DNA of 39,431 nucleotides, taken from contig CASBHZ010000022.1 in NCBI GenBank assembly GCA_949123685.1, positions 1-39,431 of the forward strand, in the 5' to 3' direction. Shown here piece by piece: positions 1 through 8,598 of the stretch; within the stretch, counting starts at the first letter, position 1, and every line of letters starts with the position of its first letter. The position numbers and the translations under genes are program-made. The notes beneath the pieces were generated by a model. It searched no databases. It had not been told where the DNA came from and was given only the letters and a program-made list of their open reading frames with translations. The DNA comes from an uncultured Bacteroidales bacterium (GTDB lineage Bacteria; Bacteroidota; Bacteroidia; Bacteroidales; Muribaculaceae).

Positions 1-70
1 GTATTTACAGTAAAGGAGAATACAACCCGGCATATTCTCTACAAAACAAGCGAGGAGCTCAGATAACCAA

Positions 71-442
71 TCACACCGGCACCACACCATATCGGTTAGG
101 ATATGGCTGAGAAGGCTGACAACAGAAAATAAAAAGGACTATAATTCCTAAAAAAGGGATGAAGCCGATCAGCCACCACCAACCGCTTTTTCCGGTGTCA
201 TGCAGTCGCCTCACCAACACGGCTAAATTGGGGATTAACAATATTGCCCCTACAATATACGAAATGACAGGCAAACCGGAACCCATTAACTCGTGCGGAC
301 TTTTAAGACCTGCGGGGATTCCGAAAAGGAACCCTATAATGAATGTGAAAAGTATCCACCACCAATATTCACTACGGGAAGCCCTGCCGGAAAAATTGAA
401 ATACTTGGAAAAGCAACTGCCTATTGATTGGGTAAAAGTCAT
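71..442 (-). CDS. DUF805 family inner-membrane protein
   Basis: About 123 residues, mostly hydrophobic. Two family hallmarks are visible: GRASRSEYWWW near residues 19-29 and RRLHDTGKSGWWWL in the middle, followed by a membrane segment and a short Cys-Gln-Pro tail. DUF805 proteins are small multi-pass membrane proteins of unknown function. I start at the ATG at 442; an upstream TTG at 484 would add 14 Tyr- and Leu-rich residues but lies inside a perfect 19-bp hairpin, so it is unlikely. It is the last of three minus-strand genes, separated from the dihydrouridine synthase gene by that hairpin, and may be a separate or attenuated unit. The family call is secure; the function is unknown. Confidence 0.85.
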   Translation of the reverse strand: MTFTQSIGSCFSKYFNFSGRASRSEYWWWILFTFIIGFLFGIPAGLKSPHELMGSGLPVISYIVGAILLIPNLAVLVRRLHDTGKSGWWWLIGFIPFLGIIVLFIFCCQPSQPYPNRYGVVPV

Positions 443-466
443 AACCTTAAGTTTTAAGTAAGTATA

Positions 467-510
467 ATAATAGGAGGTAAGCAAACGGATATTTGCTTAC
501 CTCCTATTAT
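467..510 (-). terminator. perfect 19-bp stem-loop between dus-like gene and DUF805 gene
   Basis: Positions 467-485 and 492-510 are exact reverse complements with a 6-nt loop. The hairpin follows the dihydrouridine synthase stop (537) by 27 bp. On the minus strand it runs into an A/T-rich tract without a clean U-run, so it may be an intrinsic terminator, a 3'-end stabiliser or a leader structure for the DUF805 gene. Confidence 0.6.
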
Positions 511-536
511 AACTCTCCTTTCTTTCTAATTGTTCG

Positions 537-1472
537 CTATTCTACAAGGGCAACAGCCGAATGATACTTCGCGATGTTGGAAGCTTTCTTTATTGCCTTC
601 CATGCTTTCCTTCCGATCTCATCCTCGGCATATTCCCAGAAAGGTTTGATCTTGGACAATATCTGAGAATCGCCACAAAGGGTCGACTCGTAATGGCGTA
701 ACAATTCACGATGGAATCTCAACATCATTTCCAGTCTTGATGCCTTGTCCAATTCCTTTCCACTATTCCATTCGGAAATCAAGGATGGACGACCCAAGAC
801 TCCCCTCGCTGTCATCATCCCCGCAATCGTGGGAAATTGAGACTTGATCCGGGTAATATCCTCCATTGTTCTTATATCTCCATTAAATAAAACAGGATGT
901 GGGCATAACTTCAGAAATTCCTCGAACCTGTCAAGATAGAGGTCTCCGCCATATTGCTGGCGCGCCACGCGGGGATGGAGCGTTACGTGAACAAGCGGCA
1001 TATCAGCTATTGCATCAATCACCCCTTTCCATTCATCCGGGTCAGCATAACCCAGACGCATCTTCAAAGAAAACTCAATCTCCGGAAACTCTTTTAACAA
1101 TGTCGGGATCTTAAAATACTCATCCCGATTGGCAATAAAACCGGCACCACGGCCCTTGGCTGTCTGTAAAGGGAAAGGGCAACCGGTATTTAAATCAATC
1201 CTGTCTGCACCCACCTTTGCAAGTCCCTCCACAAGGGGACGCAATTCAGACATATCCCGGAATATCACCTGAGCCACGACATGATGGTTGGCATTAAGGT
1301 CTGACATGTAATCCTTAAGGTCATGCTTGCGGAAATCCCCCTTTTCGAGACGTATGAAAGGGGTGTAATAATCCTGAGACCCACCATATGTCTCTTTATG
1401 GAAATGCCTCCAGGCAGCATCAGTATGCCCCTGCACCGGAGCGACATCTATCTTGAAATCTTTCATATTCAT
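537..1472 (-). CDS. tRNA-dihydrouridine synthase family protein
   Basis: A 311-residue FMN-dependent tRNA-dihydrouridine synthase, which reduces specific uridines in the tRNA D-loop in the cytoplasm. The N-terminal APVQGHTD segment matches the family's APMxGxTD start of the TIM barrel. The active-site motif is LNTGCPFP with the catalytic Cys at about residue 98, and the conserved FNGDI segment follows. I chose the ATG at 1472 (alternative ATG at 1466). A longer reading to 1589 would overlap the neighbouring gene and adds residues unlike the family. It lies 23 bp downstream of the DUF486 gene, so the two are probably co-transcribed. The specific Dus subtype (A, B or C) cannot be fixed by eye. 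Confidence 0.92.
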   Translation of the reverse strand: MNMKDFKIDVAPVQGHTDAAWRHFHKETYGGSQDYYTPFIRLEKGDFRKHDLKDYMSDLNANHHVVAQVIFRDMSELRPLVEGLAKVGADRIDLNTGCPFPLQTAKGRGAGFIANRDEYFKIPTLLKEFPEIEFSLKMRLGYADPDEWKGVIDAIADMPLVHVTLHPRVARQQYGGDLYLDRFEEFLKLCPHPVLFNGDIRTMEDITRIKSQFPTIAGMMTARGVLGRPSLISEWNSGKELDKASRLEMMLRFHRELLRHYESTLCGDSQILSKIKPFWEYAEDEIGRKAWKAIKKASNIAKYHSAVALVE

Positions 1473-1495
1473 ATTTATCGGGAAGAGAGTAATAC

Positions 1496-1873
1496 TTATT
1501 TTGAAGGTAGGAATGCGAAAACCACTGCAGCCACAAGGCAGAGGTAAGAAGCAGCATGATTCCATTGGAACTTCTGCCCTTGAAAACATAACATTGCGAT
1601 CACCGTAAACACGGTCAATGTTATCACCTCCTGAATAATCTTAAGCTGAAAAAGCGAGAAAGGTCCTCCGTTGTCCTTGAACCCGATTTTGTTTGCCGGA
1701 ACCATGAAACAATATTCGAACAAGGCTATTCCCCAAGATAGAAGGATAACCGCAAACAAAGGCCAGTTTTTCGAAATGCCACTGTTGTTCAATTTCAAAT
1801 GTCCATACCACGCAAATGTCATGAAGACATTTGATATAACAAGAAGCAGGATAGTAATTAAAGTCGTTTTCAT
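1496..1873 (-). CDS. DUF486 (DMT-like) small membrane protein
   Basis: A 125-residue protein with about four predicted membrane helices. The middle segment, containing EYCFMVPANKIG and then GGPFSLFQLKIIQEVITL, is characteristic of the DUF486 family, which resembles small drug/metabolite transporters. No substrate is established. The gene is divergent from the flavodiiron gene at 2032 and probably leads the transcript that includes the dihydrouridine synthase gene. A candidate -7 element lies about 23 bp before the start codon. The C-terminus is short and basic, as is usual for the family. Confidence 0.88.
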   Translation of the reverse strand: MKTTLITILLLVISNVFMTFAWYGHLKLNNSGISKNWPLFAVILLSWGIALFEYCFMVPANKIGFKDNGGPFSLFQLKIIQEVITLTVFTVIAMLCFQGQKFQWNHAASYLCLVAAVVFAFLPSK

Positions 1874-1895
1874 CTGTAAGAGTCGAAAATATATG

Positions 1896-1903
1896 CAAAT
1901 TTA
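1896..1903 (-). promoter_or_regulatory. candidate -7 element for the DUF486 gene
   Basis: The minus strand reads TAAATTTG, an exact match to the Bacteroidetes TAnnTTTG -7 consensus, about 23 bp upstream of the ATG at 1873. No good TTTG is seen at the expected -33 spacing. Confidence 0.35.
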
Positions 1904-1915
1904 CGAATATTTCAC

Positions 1916-1923
1916 TAATTTTG
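1916..1923 (+). promoter_or_regulatory. candidate -7 element for the flavodiiron gene
   Basis: TAATTTTG matches TAnnTTTG on the plus strand and would give a leader of about 100 nt before the ATG at 2032 or 2038. The -33 region is weak. It sits back-to-back with the candidate minus-strand element at 1896-1903. Confidence 0.35.
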
Positions 1924-2031
1924 CATATGGAAGTGATTTAAACTTCATATTAGTTAGATAGAACGCGTGTTGACTTACTTAACTTAACATTTACAGACAA
2001 GGCAAAACGAGTTCACACTCCTCATAAATCC

Positions 2032-3243
2032 ATGATTATGAACATCCAGAATATTATCAAAGACATTTTCTACGTAGGTGTAAACGATCGCGTTAAACAT
2101 AAATTCGAAGCTTTGTGGCCGCTGCCATATGGAGTCAGCTATAATTCATACATTGTCTCCGGCTCTGAAAAATTGGCACTCATAGACACGGTATGCATCG
2201 AGGAAGTGCGCGAGTATTTCAATAATATCAACGCCATTGCCGGCAACCGCAAGATAGACTATCTGATAATCAACCACATGGAACCGGACCATTCCGCGGC
2301 AATTCCAGAAATTGTCCGCGCCTATCCGGAGATCAAGATTGTAGGCAATTGCAAAACAATCGAAATGATCAAAGGTTTCTATCATATTGTAGATCCGGAA
2401 CGTTATCTTGAAATCAAGGATGGCGACACCCTTGATCTTGGTGGGCATTCATTAAAGTTTTATCTGACCCCGATGGTGCATTGGCCGGAAACCATGATGA
2501 CATACGTGGAAGACTTGGAAGTGCTCTTCTCCGGAGATGCCTTCGGCACATTCGGCGCCCTCAATGGCGCGGTGCTCGACAGGGATATGGAAACTGACGT
2601 ATTCATCAAGGAGATGTATCGTTACTATTCCAATATCGTCGGCAAATACGGGCGGTTTGTTGAAAAAGCGATCGCAAAACTCTCCGGCTTGAAATTTTCA
2701 TATATATGCCCCACCCACGGACCGGTATGGAATGAAAAAATTTCTGAAATCGTTGAACTTGTTTCCAACCTTGCCGCTTATAAGAGTGAACCCGGAGTTG
2801 TGATCGTATATGGTTCAATGTATGGCAACACGGCGGAAGTGGCAGAAATGATAGCACGCGAGCTATCAGCATTGGGTGTAAAACGCATCATAATCCACAA
2901 CGCTTCACACTCCGAAATGAGCGACATGATAACAGATGCTTTCCGTTATGAGACGCTGATCGTTGGTTCCGCCACATATTCCATGCGCTTATTCCCACCG
3001 GTGGAAACATTCATGAACGCAATGGAAACCAGGGAAATCAAGAACAAGGTGTTCGCAACATTCAGCAATTTCACATGGGCGGCAGGAGCTGTCACCGGAA
3101 AACTGAAAGAATATGCCGAACGAATGAAATTACCTATATCTGCCGCAATGCTTGTGAAACAGTCATCAGGCACGACCACTCCTGATGAAGTGCGTGAATT
3201 TGCACGGCAGGTAGTCAATGCAATGGAAGCAAAAGAGAAATAA
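2032..3243 (+). CDS. FprA-type flavodiiron protein (O2/NO reductase)
   Basis: A 403-residue A-type flavoprotein that reduces O2 to water or NO to N2O, protecting anaerobes. The N-terminal metallo-beta-lactamase-like domain carries diiron ligands in HMEPDH (His82, Glu84, Asp86, His87), His150, Asp169 and His229. The C-terminal flavodoxin domain begins near residue 255 and contains the FMN phosphate loop GSMYGNT (about 261-267). The length matches the family and there is no rubredoxin fusion, so an external rubredoxin or flavin reductase must feed electrons. An ATG at 2038 is an equally possible start. The downstream glycosylase-like gene begins 6 bp after the stop, so they are co-transcribed. 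Whether O2 or NO is the main substrate cannot be read from the sequence. Confidence 0.95.
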   Translation: MIMNIQNIIKDIFYVGVNDRVKHKFEALWPLPYGVSYNSYIVSGSEKLALIDTVCIEEVREYFNNINAIAGNRKIDYLIINHMEPDHSAAIPEIVRAYPEIKIVGNCKTIEMIKGFYHIVDPERYLEIKDGDTLDLGGHSLKFYLTPMVHWPETMMTYVEDLEVLFSGDAFGTFGALNGAVLDRDMETDVFIKEMYRYYSNIVGKYGRFVEKAIAKLSGLKFSYICPTHGPVWNEKISEIVELVSNLAAYKSEPGVVIVYGSMYGNTAEVAEMIARELSALGVKRIIIHNASHSEMSDMITDAFRYETLIVGSATYSMRLFPPVETFMNAMETREIKNKVFATFSNFTWAAGAVTGKLKEYAERMKLPISAAMLVKQSSGTTTPDEVREFARQVVNAMEAKEK

Positions 3244-3249
3244 ATAACA

Positions 3250-3861
3250 ATGGAAAAAGAGGAACTGGAAATAGAATCACACCCTTGGCCTCCCTTCATT
3301 CCGGAAGGAGCAAAGGTATTGATCATGGGAACTTTTCCGCCACAGGAAAAGCGGTGGAGCATGGATTTCTATTATCCCAACCGCACAAATGATTTCTGGA
3401 AAATATGCGGACTAATATTCCTCGGGGATAAGGATGCCTTATTAAACAGCGATCATAAGACATATAACGTCGAGAAAATCCGCTCGCTTATGACAGAAAA
3501 GCACATCGCGCTCAACGACACGGTGAGGAAAGCACGCAGGCTTAAAGGGAATGCCAGCGATAAATTCCTTGACGTTGTAGAGCCCGTGCCACTTTTCGAC
3601 CTGCTTGCCGAGATGCCCCACTGCCACGCGGTTGCAACCACCGGCGAAAAGGCAGCGGGAATAGTAGCTGAAATCACCGGCACACCCCTTCCTAAAATGG
3701 GAGAAATGCTTACAGGCTTGATTCCCTCCCGATTCACCGATGGAGAAGAGGAAAACCTCGAGATATGGCGAATGCCATCCACAAGCCGCGCCTATCCCCT
3801 GCAACTTGAACGCAAAGCGGAGTATTACGCCCGTCTCTTCCGTCATCTCGGAATCCTGTAA
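3250..3861 (+). CDS. uracil-DNA glycosylase-superfamily protein
   Basis: A 203-residue protein. Near the N-terminus VLIMGTFPP resembles the catalytic-loop region of uracil-DNA glycosylase-like folds, followed by DFYYPNRTNDFWKI, a motif typical of a Bacteroidetes branch of this superfamily. A late MPSTSRAYPL segment resembles the DNA-minor-groove loop (HPS-like) position. It is probably a base-excision or DNA-damage repair enzyme acting in the cytoplasm, but substrate and activity are unproven. It sits 6 bp behind the flavodiiron gene and 47 bp before dedA, an arrangement consistent with an oxidative or nitrosative stress operon (inference). Confidence 0.8.
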   Translation: MEKEELEIESHPWPPFIPEGAKVLIMGTFPPQEKRWSMDFYYPNRTNDFWKICGLIFLGDKDALLNSDHKTYNVEKIRSLMTEKHIALNDTVRKARRLKGNASDKFLDVVEPVPLFDLLAEMPHCHAVATTGEKAAGIVAEITGTPLPKMGEMLTGLIPSRFTDGEEENLEIWRMPSTSRAYPLQLERKAEYYARLFRHLGIL

Positions 3862-3908
3862 ATACCCTTAATACTACATACTTAAGTAAAAAGATTAAAA
3901 ATACATAA

Positions 3909-4580
3909 ATGTTAGACATGATACCCTTGGCAATATTTGATGCCAGCGAATTTTTCCAATGGTTTGTAGACCATGCAAGTTATCTTTTCGTATTTGTTTT
4001 CATGACCATCGAGAGCAGCTTCATACCCTTCCCTTCGGAAGTGATAGTTCCCCCTGCTGCATATCTGGCATGCACCAACACCGGAGCCGGAAGCGACATG
4101 AACGTATTTCTTGTGGTGGTGTTTGCAACCCTCGGGGCTCTTGCCGGCGCTTTCATCAATTATTATCTCGCGTTATGGATCGGGCGTCCGGTAGTGTACC
4201 GCTTCGCAGACAGCCGGCTCGGTCATGCCTGCCTGATTGACAGGGCAAAAGTAGACAAAGCTGAAAAATACTTCGACAAACATGGTGCCGTATCGACATT
4301 TGTAGGGCGGCTGATCCCGGCAATACGCCAGCTCATATCCATTCCGGCAGGCATCTCCCGCATGAACATAGCCCAATTCGCCCTTTTCACATCATTAGGA
4401 GCACTGGTATGGAACGTTATCCTTGCATCCCTCGGATACTGGCTGTCGCTCCACGTATCTCCCGACATGCTTTTCGACAAAGTCGAAGAATACAACCGCT
4501 ACCTGACATGGGCAGGATACGGACTGTTCGTGCTCTGCATTATCTACATCCTCTACAACGCCTTTAAAAAGAAGAAATAA
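3909..4580 (+). CDS. DedA-family membrane protein
   Basis: A 223-residue polytopic membrane protein of the DedA/VTT family, implicated in undecaprenyl-phosphate or phospholipid flipping and membrane homeostasis. Visible hallmarks are ESSFIPFPSE in the first third and FVGRLIPAIRQLISIPAG in the middle, the re-entrant-loop motif with conserved Gly, Arg and Pro. The N-terminus, centre and C-terminus are hydrophobic, ending in a lysine tail (KKKK). It follows the glycosylase-like gene by 47 bp and is followed by a strong hairpin, so it probably ends this transcript. Confidence 0.92.
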   Translation: MLDMIPLAIFDASEFFQWFVDHASYLFVFVFMTIESSFIPFPSEVIVPPAAYLACTNTGAGSDMNVFLVVVFATLGALAGAFINYYLALWIGRPVVYRFADSRLGHACLIDRAKVDKAEKYFDKHGAVSTFVGRLIPAIRQLISIPAGISRMNIAQFALFTSLGALVWNVILASLGYWLSLHVSPDMLFDKVEEYNRYLTWAGYGLFVLCIIYILYNAFKKKK

Positions 4581-4629
4581 AACAGTTATGCAAGCTGTGA
4601 TATAAAGCTGCGCGACATAAATACGCGAC

Positions 4630-4683
4630 ATAAATAAATGCATCGGATGCGGCTTACTGCCTGCATCCGATGCATTTATTTAT
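4630..4683. terminator. 21-bp perfect stem-loop between convergent operons
   Basis: Arms 4630-4650 and 4663-4683 are exact reverse complements with a 12-nt loop. It lies between dedA (plus) and the capsule operon end (minus). On the plus strand a T-rich tract (TTTATTTATC) overlaps and follows the stem, so it suits intrinsic termination of the dedA transcript and could stop the capsule transcript too. Just before it, the 12-mer GCGACATAAATA is repeated twice in tandem (from about 4612 and 4625). The rest of the gap to 4822 shows nothing recognisable. Confidence 0.75.
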
Positions 4684-4822
4684 CGGTTCTTTAATCAGTA
4701 AGAAGGATTTCACTTGCCCTCTTCGATGCCAGTGCTTGTTCAACCCTTATATTAAGAATCCACATGCTCCATTATGTGACATGCATATCTTGCCATATTG
4801 ATGCTCTTCGGGTTAATATTTG

Positions 4823-5728
4823 CTAAACTTCTTTACGTAAGCGAATTAAATCTCCTAATTTTAGATCCCAACTATCCGGGGAAAACTCCTCAAGTCCACA
4901 CCCTGGATAAAAAGTTAATTCCCCGAAGCGGATATCGCAGTTGATAGCATAAAAGTCAATGCGCAGAAAGGGATGTCCCGCCGAGAGCGTGGCTGCAAAC
5001 TTTAGCATCTTACCAAGGGCATCTGGACTGTCTATAGGATGGGCTGAATCGGAGGGGTAACCATATTCAATGTCGAGCAATTGCCAATCAGTGTCATAGA
5101 TATTGCGTTTATGACCAGTGATGGCGAATCGGTCGAAATCCACTTGTATGAACCTCGGCTTGCCATGAAAGCAGAATATCTTGTAGTCTTTCAGTTCATA
5201 ACCGCTCTCGTCGGTCATATATTGTTCCGCCAAGATTCGGTGCTTAACATTCTTATATGGCCATTCGCGCCCCACTTTATAGAAATCTCTCTTAAGTGTT
5301 TTGTCAAGGGCAGATCGAACATTATTTATATCAAGCCTCGACTTATCTGTGCATATACACAGACCTCCGCTATCATGATTGCATTTAAGGACAAATCTAT
5401 CTGGCAATGTGTCAAAATCAATATCCTCTGCCCTATTCCACACTCCGAGGGTAGGAATGATATACTCCTCGCCTATCCGCTCGGACACCCACTTTTTTGC
5501 CTCGATCTTATCAACCATCTTAGTATATTCATCCTTACGATCATTGAGCTTAAGCCATTGTAGCTTCTCGTTAAAAGTTCGAGGATTTTTAAGATCAAGG
5601 CGCTTCCCAAAGCGATGAAAATACAGGAGACGAAGGTATAAACTATCCGGCATAAGACTACCAAGTCGTAAAAGCGGACTTGTAATAATCTTATATGGCC
5701 GTTTTATCAGATTGCTAAATCTTGTCAT
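4823..5728 (-). CDS. TupA-like ATP-grasp protein of the capsule locus
   Basis: A 301-residue protein of the TupA-like ATP-grasp group (first named for teichuronopeptide synthesis). Typical family segments are present: PRTFNEKLQWLKL near the N-terminus, FVLKCNHDSGG (ATP-binding lysine and glycine loop), ELKDYKIFCFHGKP, and the C-terminal metal and substrate segment RIDFYAINCDIRFGELTFYP. ATP-grasp members usually form amide bonds or transfer activated acyl groups, so it may add an amino acid or similar substituent to the uronic-acid-containing glycan; this is inference. Its ATG overlaps the end of the epimerase gene by 14 bp, so the two are translationally linked. It is the last gene of the operon. 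Confidence 0.85.
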   Translation of the reverse strand: MTRFSNLIKRPYKIITSPLLRLGSLMPDSLYLRLLYFHRFGKRLDLKNPRTFNEKLQWLKLNDRKDEYTKMVDKIEAKKWVSERIGEEYIIPTLGVWNRAEDIDFDTLPDRFVLKCNHDSGGLCICTDKSRLDINNVRSALDKTLKRDFYKVGREWPYKNVKHRILAEQYMTDESGYELKDYKIFCFHGKPRFIQVDFDRFAITGHKRNIYDTDWQLLDIEYGYPSDSAHPIDSPDALGKMLKFAATLSAGHPFLRIDFYAINCDIRFGELTFYPGCGLEEFSPDSWDLKLGDLIRLRKEV

Positions 5729-6782
5729 CTGTAAAATAGTAATCTTTAAACCAGGCGACAGTGCTATCTATGCCGTCTTGCAAATCTGTAGAAGGTTTGA
5801 AGCCAGTAGCTTCTGCAAGTGCAGAAGAATTGGCATATGTCTGATATACATCGCCCGACTGCATAGGCAAGAAATCTTTTCGAGCTTCCCGCCCAATGGA
5901 GGTTTCGATACATTGAATGTAGTCCATTAAGCGCGTTGGCTGCTGGTTTCCGATGTTATATATTCTATAGGGAGCTGTAGATGTGGCAGGATCCGGATTG
6001 GTTTCATTCCACTCTGGATTACCGTTCGGAATTACATCAACAATGCGAATAACACCCTCAACTATGTCGTCTATATAGGTAAAATCACGGAGCATGTCAC
6101 CATTATTAAACACCTTGATAGGACGGTCATGAAGGATCGCGTCCATGAAAAGGAAGGGCGACATATCGGGGCGTCCCCACGGACCATAAACGGTAAAAAA
6201 GCGTAGACCGGTGGTCGGCAGATTATATAGTTTTGAATAAGCATGCGCCATCAGCTCGTTGCTCTTTTTAGTGGCGGCATATAGACTGACAGGATGAGCT
6301 ATGCCGTCATGCTCGGAGAAAGGCACCTTGCCGTTAAGACCATAAACACTCGACGAAGAAGCATACACAAGGTGCTTGACCTTGTTGTCCCGGCAACCCT
6401 CAAGCACATTTATAAAGCCATCTACATTGCTCTCAACATAAGCGTGTGGATTTTCGATTGAATACCTCACACCCGCCTGAGCTCCGAGATTAATGACAGC
6501 ATCAAAACAGCCATTGGCAAACAGCATCCGCATTGCCGGTGTATCTTCAAGATTCATGCGGATAAAACTGAATCCGGGATGTAATGAGGATTGTGTGAAT
6601 TTATACCAATCAACATCCTCCTTAACAATTCCGAGCAAAGAGAGTCTTGCATATTTCAACTCAGGGTCATAATAATTATTGATATTGTCGAGTCCGACAA
6701 CCGAGTCACCGCGCTCGAGCAGTCGGCGACAGACGGCAGCTCCAATAAAACCGGCAGCACCGGTAACAAGTATCTTTTTCAT
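5715..6782 (-). CDS. UDP-glucuronate 4-epimerase-like NAD-dependent epimerase
   Basis: A 355-residue extended short-chain dehydrogenase. The NAD-binding loop GAAGFIGAAV lies at the N-terminus, the catalytic region has YASSSSVYG and YAATKK (Tyr and Lys), and LRFFTVYGPWGRPDM is typical of the CapI/GAE group that interconverts UDP-glucuronate and UDP-galacturonate. The early NNYYDPELKYARL segment also fits that subgroup. It would supply a hexuronic acid nucleotide sugar for the glycan made by this operon. The start ATG is preceded almost directly by the recurring TACTTACTTA motif. The gap to the upstream GT2 gene is 38 bp. Substrate specificity is inferred from subgroup similarity only. Confidence 0.87.
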   Translation of the reverse strand: MKKILVTGAAGFIGAAVCRRLLERGDSVVGLDNINNYYDPELKYARLSLLGIVKEDVDWYKFTQSSLHPGFSFIRMNLEDTPAMRMLFANGCFDAVINLGAQAGVRYSIENPHAYVESNVDGFINVLEGCRDNKVKHLVYASSSSVYGLNGKVPFSEHDGIAHPVSLYAATKKSNELMAHAYSKLYNLPTTGLRFFTVYGPWGRPDMSPFLFMDAILHDRPIKVFNNGDMLRDFTYIDDIVEGVIRIVDVIPNGNPEWNETNPDPATSTAPYRIYNIGNQQPTRLMDYIQCIETSIGREARKDFLPMQSGDVYQTYANSSALAEATGFKPSTDLQDGIDSTVAWFKDYYFTDDKI

Positions 6783-6820
6783 ATAAGTAAGTATAAAAAT
6801 TAACCGATATATGTAAGTAA

Positions 6821-7657
6821 TTATTTCTTATTCAAAAACATAGCACGCAATTTACTATTATATACAGCTTTGACAACAAAAACAGGCATGATCCGGAATA
6901 AATATCGCACAACAGGATATATTTGTTTTGGCGAAAAACGGCCATAAAGACGGCTGATGCCATACAGATAAGCTCGAAGTTCATGTTTTGCCTTTATTAT
7001 ACTACGGCGCTTGTAGACCGAATCTTCTCTTCTAAATTTCAAGGTTACAGTCTCGAGATTGGCAATTTTTTGACCTGAGACCAGCACGTCAAACCAAAGT
7101 GCAATATCTTCATTTAATGGATAATTCTCGTTATAACTTATTCCACTATCAAACACCTCCCTCCTTATCATCACATTGGGATGAGCTAAAGGGGATGCCT
7201 TACAGATATAGGCAAGTATTGCATCATTTGTCAGCGGATAATGACGGATTCCAATATTATCATCCAGATGGTTAAACTCCTGGATGGCACCTCCTAAAAC
7301 CGACACATCGAGATGCCGTTCCAAATACTCGGCTTGCAACATAAAACGCTCCGGCAATGCAATGTCATCAGAGTCCATTCGGGCTATAAATTCACCGGTT
7401 GTAAACTGCATTCCCCTGTTAAGGGATCTTGCCAATCCAAGATTCTGTTCGTTTACAATAATCTTCATTGCTGAGCCAATTTTCGACTGCCACTTATATA
7501 TCACTGACCGAAGTTGCTCACCAAGTGGACCATCCTGCACAAGCACTATTTCATTGGGCTTGCGGATTTGTTTATCCCATACGCTCTCCAACGCCATATC
7601 AAGATAGACCGGTGTTTCCATCTTATAGACCGACATAAGGACAGATATTGATGTCAT
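6821..7657 (-). CDS. GT2 glycosyltransferase (AmsE-like)
   Basis: A 278-residue GT-A-fold glycosyltransferase of family 2. The start ISVLMSVYKMETP is the nucleotide-binding strand, QDGPLG follows, and FIARMDSDDIALPERF holds the DxD-type metal-binding motif. The C-terminus is basic and probably membrane-associated at the cytoplasmic face. It closely resembles the other AmsE-like GT2 of this locus (10826-11818), sharing the SLNRG and IARMDxDDI blocks, which suggests paralogy. It would add one sugar to the lipid-linked repeat unit. The sugar is not predictable. Gap of 7 bp to the upstream gene. Confidence 0.88.
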   Translation of the reverse strand: MTSISVLMSVYKMETPVYLDMALESVWDKQIRKPNEIVLVQDGPLGEQLRSVIYKWQSKIGSAMKIIVNEQNLGLARSLNRGMQFTTGEFIARMDSDDIALPERFMLQAEYLERHLDVSVLGGAIQEFNHLDDNIGIRHYPLTNDAILAYICKASPLAHPNVMIRREVFDSGISYNENYPLNEDIALWFDVLVSGQKIANLETVTLKFRREDSVYKRRSIIKAKHELRAYLYGISRLYGRFSPKQIYPVVRYLFRIMPVFVVKAVYNSKLRAMFLNKK

Positions 7658-7664
7658 AGACCGA

Positions 7665-8588
7665 TTATGAAATATATTTCGCCAGATTAACCCCTATGAA
7701 GCGAAATAGACATATATTGACACTCTTGAAAAAAGATATTCTTCTTAAGGCAGCAAAAGAAAAATGATTTTTTAATGTCTTTTTAATAATATTATCCGAC
7801 CTCTTTGGATTGGCACGAAGTGCACCTGACAGTGTCTGCATAAATAAGCTGTCAATATCCCTTCTGATCTCAACTCCCGTTAAGACTTTAGCATGTTTTT
7901 CTACAAAAGCAGCCCCCTTAAGGGCATCCATAGCTATTTCTTTTTTAGAATGAGTTGCCGAGGTATCAACCTGTACATAATCATAAACTATTTCGGATAT
8001 CACCTTCACCATCTTGCTTTTCAATGACGCCAAAAGACATACCGCCATATCCTCACCGCTCCTTATACCAATAGGCATCGGCACTTGCAGTAGAATAGAT
8101 TTCCTATATGCCTTCGCCCACAATTGCCACCGAAGCTTACCGACACACATTTCAGAAAAGCAACCATATCCTGTTATTGCGTCGGCTTCATAAGAAAGGC
8201 TCTTCAATAACCGCCCTCCCCTTGAGATTACAAACCCACCAATAACCATATCAATCATGGGATCGGAAAATGGACGTACCAAGTTATCAATTGCATTATC
8301 CATCAAAGAATCATCTACATCCAGGAACGTGACGATATCACCTTTTGCAACTGATATTCCAACTTCACGCGCTACAACAACTCCTTCGTTGCTTTTATTT
8401 ATGACTTTAATTCTCCTTTCTATTGATGCGAGATTTGTTAAAATATCATACGTTCCATCATTACTTCCGTCATTTATGAAAATAGCCTCCCAATTATGGA
8501 AGTCTTGGGATTGCAATGACTTATAACAATGATCAATGAATTTTGCACCATTAAAGACGGGAATTATAATCGATATGAGTGGTGTCAT
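7665..8588 (-). CDS. GT2 glycosyltransferase
   Basis: A 307-residue family 2 glycosyltransferase. LISIIIPVFNGAKFI is at the N-terminus, FINDGSNDGT supplies the first acidic motif, and IVTFLDVDDSL supplies the DxD-like motif. Residues after about 200 are less conserved and lysine-rich, typical of acceptor-binding tails. It lies within the capsule operon with 7-10 bp gaps to its neighbours. Donor and acceptor sugars cannot be assigned. Confidence 0.88.
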   Translation of the reverse strand: MTPLISIIIPVFNGAKFIDHCYKSLQSQDFHNWEAIFINDGSNDGTYDILTNLASIERRIKVINKSNEGVVVAREVGISVAKGDIVTFLDVDDSLMDNAIDNLVRPFSDPMIDMVIGGFVISRGGRLLKSLSYEADAITGYGCFSEMCVGKLRWQLWAKAYRKSILLQVPMPIGIRSGEDMAVCLLASLKSKMVKVISEIVYDYVQVDTSATHSKKEIAMDALKGAAFVEKHAKVLTGVEIRRDIDSLFMQTLSGALRANPKRSDNIIKKTLKNHFSFAALRRISFFKSVNICLFRFIGVNLAKYIS

Positions 8589-8598
8589 ATAAACTGGA

